From JAQVSH01 sp964349835 (GTDB lineage Bacteria; Bacteroidota; Bacteroidia; Bacteroidales; UBA4181), in NCBI GenBank assembly GCA_964349835.1, contig CAYGID010000015.1:1-35059 (forward strand): a stretch of 35,059 bases of DNA, written 5' to 3'. The position numbers were made by a program, and so were the translations under genes. How positions within the stretch are numbered: the stretch's first letter is position 1; every line of letters begins with the position of its first letter. Below the pieces are notes generated by a model. That model made no database searches, had not been told where the DNA came from, and saw only the letters and a program-made list of their open reading frames with translations. Below, piece by piece: positions 30,141 to 35,059 of the stretch.

Positions 30141-30702
30141 CCATCTCATCGTGGCTTAAGTTTCTGATTACGATTGAGTCGGCCACGATTCCGCCGATAT
30201 TATTTCCGTCGTACACTCTCACTGCCAATACGTTTTCGCGGCCCCTCACCAGGCAGGTAGCCGGAATGACGTAGGTTCGTTCAATATGGAATGCCGAAAC
30301 GTAGTTGGGCGGGAACGACCCCGACCCGTTTATCAGCATTCCGTTCACGTAGAGTTGGTCGACGTCGTCGATGGTGCCCAGATAGATCTGCATTCCTCCG
30401 GTTTTCCAGACCTCTCTCTCCAGCTCCTCTTGCATGGCGAATTTTTTACGGTACCATACGTAGCCATCGACAAGGGGAAATCCCTGAAACTCGAAGGCCA
30501 TTTTGGAGGAGATTACATTCCACGAAGCATCGTCGAAATGCGGTTTTGCATAGTTGATATCGTCGCCTTGCACAAATTTCCAATGGTTGTCTAAGGTGAG
30601 CGAAACTACCCGGTTGCTACTGCCTGAACAACCGCTCAGGAAGATGCCGAGTAGCAGCGCAGCGATGCAATTCCGTTGGCTGGTCGGAAAAGAAACAGTC
30701 AT
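30109..30702 (-). CDS. Lipoprotein with GH2-like sugar-binding jelly-roll domain
   Basis: 197 residues from ATG 30702; an ORF start at 30738 would overlap the preceding gene. A lipoprotein signal ends in LSGC (Cys ~24 from the start). The mature part is one beta-sandwich of the GH2 N-terminal/galactose-binding type: WKFVQGDDINYAKPHFDDASW, VWYRKKFAMQEE, QIYLGTIDDVDQLYVNGMLI and ENVLAVRVYD are the standard steps of that fold. There is no catalytic domain. It may bind or present the glycan cut by the GH2 enzyme coded directly upstream (10-base gap). The last 32 bases overlap the 3' end of the convergent MFS gene. Confidence 0.75.
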   Translation of the reverse strand: MTVSFPTSQRNCIAALLLGIFLSGCSGSSNRVVSLTLDNHWKFVQGDDINYAKPHFDDASWNVISSKMAFEFQGFPLVDGYVWYRKKFAMQEELEREVWKTGGMQIYLGTIDDVDQLYVNGMLINGSGSFPPNYVSAFHIERTYVIPATCLVRGRENVLAVRVYDGNNIGGIVADSIVIRNLSHDEMAIFSSGQKQK

Positions 30703-30712
30703 GATGCGTGAC

Positions 30713-31201
30713 TCATTGATAAGAGATGTTCTCAACACCCAAATAGTTCATCCTCTTTTCGGATGAGCCTTCGAAAAGCATTTTCAACTCTTCGGGTTGG
30801 AGTACAAATTCGGGTTTGAAATTGTCGGAGGCCGCGTATTGTAAAAGGGAGTGGTACAGTTGCCGGCATTCGGGCTGTTCGGTTAACTTATGGAGCGGCG
30901 ACATACAAATCAGCACTTTGCCTTCGCCCACTTTACATTCAAAAATGAGGCCCAGCCGGTGGTTCCTTTCGATATTGTCGATAGGCTGTACGATGGGCCG
31001 GAAGGTTGAATCGATGCCATCGAGAATCAGCGGGCGGGAGGCTTTAACAATGTTCCACCATTGCCAGTCGGAGTGAAATTCTGTGGGGAAATCGTTGAAC
31101 AGGGGATGGTTATTTCGGATTAATAGTCCCATAGTGCCGGGAGAAACCGGTTTTTTCCCGTTTTCGGAGATTCCCTTAAACATCCGGAAATTCCAGTAGT
31201 C
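30713..31201 (-). pseudogene. 3' part of the GH2 gene, out of frame with the main part
   Basis: Reading on from the frameshift site gives DYWNFRMFKGISENGKK and ~155 further residues ending in LGVENISYQ, a coherent C-terminal domain (HPLFNDFPTEF, DWQWWNIVKASRPLILD, GEGKVLICMSPLHKL). The first in-frame ATG, at 31183, is internal to this domain, so it is unlikely to be a gene of its own. Such a C-terminal domain belongs to the preceding GH2 enzyme: the main frame stops at 31120 after a meaningless tail, and insertion of one C restores GLFTP-DYWNFR. If the frameshift is a sequencing error, both pieces form one protein of about 965 residues. Confidence 0.8.
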
Positions 31202-33612
31202 GGGGTAAAAAGCCCACCCACGCTAACCGGTTCGGCAGTTTTGAGGTTGGGGAAAAGAAGTACGTTCTTGCCCGCTGCAAGGGCATTGATTACTGTGGCA
31301 TCGGGCTGTTCGGCTATCACAACCTTGCCGGAGGAGGGTGCCACGGGAGGCTGTGCCGGATAGACCCACACAGGATAGGAGTTTTTGTATGGAGTACCGG
31401 TCAGTTCCAGATTAATGAAGAGCTTCTCGGCCGATTCAATATCGGACAGGGGCACCGAAAGAGTGCAAAGATTGATGAGCAATCCCGGCCTCAGGGTGGC
31501 AAAGGTGTCGCCCGAGGCTATTACTTCGCCTCCATGGTGCCGTACTTCCCAGTGAAGGCGTTGGTTGCGAAGAATCAGATCGGAGTATTGAGCCACCTGA
31601 ATCTCTCCCTTGAGGGTGTCTTGGCTCGAAAAACAGAAACGGTCGAGACGCAGGAGGGGAACCACCTCGTTGCAGAACTCCCGGAACTTGACCGGTTCAA
31701 TGAGGCCTTTGCTTTCCATAAATGCATTCAGGATACCTACCAAGGCTGTGCCCTGTCCCGGGAAATCCTGCAGGTCGAGCAGCTGGAATCCTGCAAAGCC
31801 GGGGGTGCGGAGACACATCTCTATATCGGCCCGGTAGCAGAGCACACTCAGCGCTCCGGATGCCTTAAAAAAGGTGTCGGCTTGGCTGCCCATGCCCGCG
31901 CGAACAAGCCGTTCCCTAAAGATTTCGAGGTTTCGGGGGGCAAGTACGCCGGTATATTTTGGCAGTTCGTTATAATCTGGATAGATCTGAAATTGACCAG
32001 ATTCGTGGCTTATCACCGGTACCGGGCAGGAGTCGATAGCCCCCGAGAAGTCGAAACGGCTGTTGGGAGCCATTCCATTGAGCACGCCCCCATCGAAGGC
32101 ATCGGCAAACGAAAAGGAGGAGCGGGTGTGGGTATCGAAACTTTCGGGGCTTTCGGGACCCACCCGGCAGGTGGTGAAATAGTCGTCGCCCTGCGGGTAG
32201 CCCCGAAAGCCGAGAAAATTGTTGGATCCGGTTGCCATGAGCGGACGGCTGTCGTGCAGACGGAAAGTATCGCGCAAGGCGGTAATTTGTTCCTGATTAC
32301 CCGATATCTCGTTACCCAGCGAAAACATTACAAGGGAGGCGTGGTTCCCATATTCGGATAGTAAATGCTTCCCCTCTTTCCTGAGAAACGCTATTAACGT
32401 CTCATTGCCAGGCTGAAGAGAACCCCAAAAGGGAAGTTCGGGCTGCATGAAGATGCCCTCTAAATCGGCAGCCAAAAAGGCCGCTTCGGGAGGACACCAA
32501 GAGTGGAAACGGTAGTGGTTTATTCCATAATCTTTGGCAATACGGAACACTTTTCGCCACGATGCGGTGTCCATGGGCGGATAACCGGTAAGTGGAAAGA
32601 CACAGGCATCGTTCTTGCCCCGCAAAAACAATTTTTGCCCGTTGAGCGCAAACTGCGTGCCTTCGGCACTGAATTTTCGCAATCCGAACTGGGTTGAGAG
32701 CCGATCCTCCACTTTGCCGGCTTTATGCACAATGGCTCCGCTGAGCCGATAGAGCGCCGGGTGACGCGGGCTCCACAACTGGGCCTTGGAACCCAGATTG
32801 TAGGTAAATCGGAAAATGTTTTTTCCGGGAGCCACCTCCACTGCGAAATGGCGTGCCTTGAGATTGTGCCGAACCTCGCTGTTCCAAGCGCCTGCTTTGA
32901 GCTGAATCTTGCGCTTGGCCGCCTTTCCGCGGTTTATCACAATGAGTTCCACAGTTGCCTCTTGATTGTCTACATCGGGGTAGGTAAGCATCTGTTCTAT
33001 AAAGATATCAGAGGTGCATTCGAGCGAAATGCGGCCAATGACCCCGTTCCAATTGGTTTGGGTATGTTCTACATAGGCGTGCGAAGCGTTGCGGATCGCA
33101 TCGGGAACTGTTCGGCCGTTGTCTATCAGAAGGGTAATCCGGTGTTCGCCCGGTGTGAGCAGCGAACTCAGGTCGTGCTTTTGGGTGGTGGTGATGTCGC
33201 TGCTTTCGCTTGCCTTCACCCCATCGACCCAGACAGTGGTTGGTTTGGTTCGCTCAAGGAGCAACCTAACCTGTTTTCCTTTCCAGGAGGAGGGTATCCT
33301 GACGGTTTTGCTGTACCAGGCCTTGCCCACGTAGGGATAACGCCGGGTGAGGTAAGATGTTTCGGTGCGATTGCGATTGGGCTCTCCCATTTTTGCCTCA
33401 TCGGTGGTTCCCGGAAGGGGAATGGTGTCGTTAAGTGGTTTGGAGAACCACTCTTCCGACTCCCCCAGATTTGAGGGGTCGAGTGCAAATTCCCAATTTC
33501 CGGCCAGATCGAGGGTTTTTCGCTCCTCTTGTTGCGAAACGCTGCAGCCGATAAGGGTGGCCAGGAGAAGGACCGAAATGACCCTTTGTATTTTTTTAGT
33601 AATCAGATTCAT
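31120..33612 (-). CDS. GH2 family glycoside hydrolase, lipoprotein (frameshifted near its 3' end)
   Basis: 830 residues as read, of which ~802 are genuine. A lipoprotein signal ends in LIGC (Cys23). Order: sugar-binding jelly roll (~35-200; LDLAGNWEFALD, GKAWYSKTVRIP, VWVDGVKA), immunoglobulin-like domain (~205-310), TIM barrel (~315-640) with acid/base Glu435 in SLGNEISGN and nucleophile candidate Glu537 in ISHESGQ, then further beta domains. GH2 enzymes remove beta-linked galactose, glucuronic acid, mannose or similar sugars; the exact specificity is not evident. The last ~28 residues after GLFTP are out of frame because of a four-base C-run (31202-31205) where five are expected. Cotranscribed with the ceramidase-like gene 37 bases upstream. 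Confidence 0.85.
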   Translation of the reverse strand: MNLITKKIQRVISVLLLATLIGCSVSQQEERKTLDLAGNWEFALDPSNLGESEEWFSKPLNDTIPLPGTTDEAKMGEPNRNRTETSYLTRRYPYVGKAWYSKTVRIPSSWKGKQVRLLLERTKPTTVWVDGVKASESSDITTTQKHDLSSLLTPGEHRITLLIDNGRTVPDAIRNASHAYVEHTQTNWNGVIGRISLECTSDIFIEQMLTYPDVDNQEATVELIVINRGKAAKRKIQLKAGAWNSEVRHNLKARHFAVEVAPGKNIFRFTYNLGSKAQLWSPRHPALYRLSGAIVHKAGKVEDRLSTQFGLRKFSAEGTQFALNGQKLFLRGKNDACVFPLTGYPPMDTASWRKVFRIAKDYGINHYRFHSWCPPEAAFLAADLEGIFMQPELPFWGSLQPGNETLIAFLRKEGKHLLSEYGNHASLVMFSLGNEISGNQEQITALRDTFRLHDSRPLMATGSNNFLGFRGYPQGDDYFTTCRVGPESPESFDTHTRSSFSFADAFDGGVLNGMAPNSRFDFSGAIDSCPVPVISHESGQFQIYPDYNELPKYTGVLAPRNLEIFRERLVRAGMGSQADTFFKASGALSVLCYRADIEMCLRTPGFAGFQLLDLQDFPGQGTALVGILNAFMESKGLIEPVKFREFCNEVVPLLRLDRFCFSSQDTLKGEIQVAQYSDLILRNQRLHWEVRHHGGEVIASGDTFATLRPGLLINLCTLSVPLSDIESAEKLFINLELTGTPYKNSYPVWVYPAQPPVAPSSGKVVIAEQPDATVINALAAGKNVLLFPNLKTAEPVSVGGLFTPTTGISGCLRESPKTGKNRFLPALWDY

Positions 33613-33649
33613 AGATATTTGTGTTTAGACCTGTGGAAGAGTCCGGGGG

Positions 33650-35059
33650 TTACATTCCTTTCCAGAGATTGATGAATGCCTGATATAGAATGGGGCCGGT
33701 TTCGGGTCCCAGAGAGTTCTCTTCGCCATATTGGGGCTTCGATTGGAAACTGTAGGGGGCTTCGGCATCCCATTGACTTTTGGGGATGACATACCCTATC
33801 TGGTCGTTCGTGGTGCCAAACACAAATTTGAATTCGCCAGGCATTGCCAGACGCATAGAAGGATGTTCAACAGGGTGAGTCAGATTAAAGTCGTTTCCTT
33901 TGGGTACCTCAACTCCGCCATTCACCATCTCGGGATACATTTCGCCGGGAAGGGCGGCAAAGGAGGCCGGACCCAATTGCCATGCAGCAATCTCGGATCG
34001 TTTTTTCATCCATCCGCTCATGCCAGGTCCCATCAGTCCCGAAAGGGAGGCCAGCCGGAAGAGCCTATTGTCGATGGGCAGAAAGAGGGTTCTTGCCTTG
34101 AGGCGAATCCCCGCATTCTCTATCTCTTTGCCCCGGGTCTCCAAGGCATACCGCGCCTCCTTTGCAACGCGGTATCCCTGTGCCTGAATCTTATGGAACG
34201 AGGGTTCGGTATAGACAGAATCGTTGAAGGGGTGAGGAACCCCGGTTGCCGACCGGGTTGTCATCAGCCCGCCAAGCGCACCGTTGGCATAGAGCGAGAT
34301 GCCACCCAGGCCGAAGGTGTGGAGAAGGGTGTCGTGAAAGTAGCCAATCTCCATGGCCTCCCTTACATAGTGGGGAAAATCGGAGGTAATCTGCAGATTT
34401 CGACTGCCCATCGTTTCGGGATGGTTTGACCATTGCACAAGACTACCCAGCGAATTTCCGTTCTCTTTGTCTATAGCTTGCATCACAAACAGATACGCGT
34501 CGGTAACGATAGGCATCCGGGTATCGTTTTGTGTGCGGTCGTCTATAAACAGACCGGTAGCAAAACGCAATCGGGCCGGCCTGAGAGCCTGTACAGCCAA
34601 TTCGGTTGAGCGAACAATCTGCTGCTGCACAAAGCGGAGATACTTCTTATTGACACCCGACCGGAAAGCGCTTTTTCCCCACAGACCCATCAAATCGGGG
34701 GCCGAATGGACATGGGTTGCATGAATGGCCAGATAATCGATTCGCAGGCTGTCGTTGAGCAAGGCTCGGGTATCTTCTACATCGTGCAAAAACATACCAA
34801 TGGCATCGATTGCCGTAAAGGCAAGACGTGTTTTTCCGTCGTCGAAGACAACCGTTCGGGCCCACAGATCATCGTGAACTCCGCTGGCGGGTCGATTGTG
34901 GTTATAGCCGGCCAGCCAAATCTTATCGAACCGTCCGTTTCCGTTACCATCAGTAAAATAATCGCCCTGCTTCGGGTCAAATCGGCCATCACCATCGCTA
35001 TCGAACCAACTATCGGGTACCTGAGGCGTAATGGGAACAGCCGAAAAACCCACGCGCAA
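33650..35059 (-). CDS. Neutral/alkaline ceramidase-like hydrolase, 5' end outside window
   Basis: 469 residues visible; the frame runs off the window edge, so the true start and signal peptide (likely 30-60 residues) are missing. The first visible residues RVGFSAVPITP are the beta-strand beginning of neutral ceramidase-like proteins, and HATHVHSAPD with NHPETMG supply the zinc ligands of that family. Between them lies an Asp/Asn-Gly repeat (DSDGDGRFD and DGNGNGRFD), probably a calcium-binding loop. Neutral ceramidases cut the amide of ceramide; many bacterial relatives have unknown amide or ester substrates. The C-terminal domain (FGTTNDQIGYVIPKSQWDAEA) is typical. First known gene of an operon with GH2 and jelly-roll lipoprotein genes. 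Confidence 0.82.
   Translation of the reverse strand: MRVGFSAVPITPQVPDSWFDSDGDGRFDPKQGDYFTDGNGNGRFDKIWLAGYNHNRPASGVHDDLWARTVVFDDGKTRLAFTAIDAIGMFLHDVEDTRALLNDSLRIDYLAIHATHVHSAPDLMGLWGKSAFRSGVNKKYLRFVQQQIVRSTELAVQALRPARLRFATGLFIDDRTQNDTRMPIVTDAYLFVMQAIDKENGNSLGSLVQWSNHPETMGSRNLQITSDFPHYVREAMEIGYFHDTLLHTFGLGGISLYANGALGGLMTTRSATGVPHPFNDSVYTEPSFHKIQAQGYRVAKEARYALETRGKEIENAGIRLKARTLFLPIDNRLFRLASLSGLMGPGMSGWMKKRSEIAAWQLGPASFAALPGEMYPEMVNGGVEVPKGNDFNLTHPVEHPSMRLAMPGEFKFVFGTTNDQIGYVIPKSQWDAEAPYSFQSKPQYGEENSLGPETGPILYQAFINLWKGM

Noticed and set aside
31534..32361. 275-codon plus-strand frame opposite the GH2 gene
   Set aside because: Antisense shadow; residue composition and lack of any motif or start context.
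1..35059. CRISPR array, tRNA/rRNA genes, insertion sequences or prophage genes
   Set aside because: No regularly spaced repeats, no cloverleaf-like stretches, no transposase, integrase or terminal inverted repeats were recognised on either strand.

Overview
The window looks like a chromosomal segment of an anaerobic member of the Bacteroidota, most likely order Bacteroidales; I cannot fix the family. The signs are several intergenic promoters with the Bacteroidota sigma -7 box TAnnTTTG, few Shine-Dalgarno sites, a GldB-like lipoprotein, a DUF5687 ABC permease, a NigD-type lipoprotein, an ECF sigma factor paired with an inner-to-outer-membrane anti-sigma protein, and OadB/OadG-type sodium pump subunits. 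I see no tRNA, rRNA, CRISPR array, IS element or prophage. No stretch over 300 bases lacks a gene.

Layout. (1) 1-5313 (+): a tightly packed, translationally coupled cluster. It holds two ABC-2 export permeases (the first cut by the window edge), a nitroreductase-like flavoprotein, an unusually long acyl carrier protein, a FabZ-like dehydratase, a ketosynthase-like protein without an active-site Cys, a complete ketosynthase and a FabG-like reductase. This looks like an accessory type II fatty-acid/polyketide pathway with its own exporter; the product is unknown. (2) 5328-6557 (-): metallo-beta-lactamase hydrolase and a lipoprotein, divergent from (3) a membrane-anchored AraC-type regulator (6723-7910, +). 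Helically phased CAATATT repeats lie between the two promoters. (4) 7991-12338 (+): a six-gene ABC transporter operon with a YtrA-type GntR repressor, a 47-residue membrane microprotein and a palindromic operator at the first start codon. (5) 12435-13409 (+): GldB-like lipoprotein. (6) 18369-13460 (-): Tex, TadA and a GH78 alpha-L-rhamnosidase. (7) 18453-21188 (+): NfeD-type membrane protease and O-acetylhomoserine sulfhydrylase. (8) 22645-21236 (-): MATE transporter.

(9) 22825-25483 (+) is the most interesting block. An ECF sigma factor, apparently TTG-started behind a hairpin and a mini-ORF, overlaps by 4 bp a protein with a cytosolic anti-sigma-like head, one inner-membrane helix, a periplasmic linker and a C-terminal outer-membrane beta-barrel. 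A NigD-like lipoprotein follows. This matches the dual-membrane-spanning anti-sigma (Dma/Das) systems reported to control outer-membrane vesicle formation in Bacteroides thetaiotaomicron.

(10) 28870-25534 (-): a small unknown, possibly receiver-like protein, OadB, a 45-residue OadG-like subunit and a DUF1846 protein. (11) 28980-30140 (+): an FHS-type MFS sugar transporter. (12) 35059-30109 (-): a carbohydrate/lipid degradation locus with a neutral ceramidase-like enzyme (cut by the window edge), a GH2 glycosidase split by a one-base frameshift in a C-run, and a jelly-roll lipoprotein.
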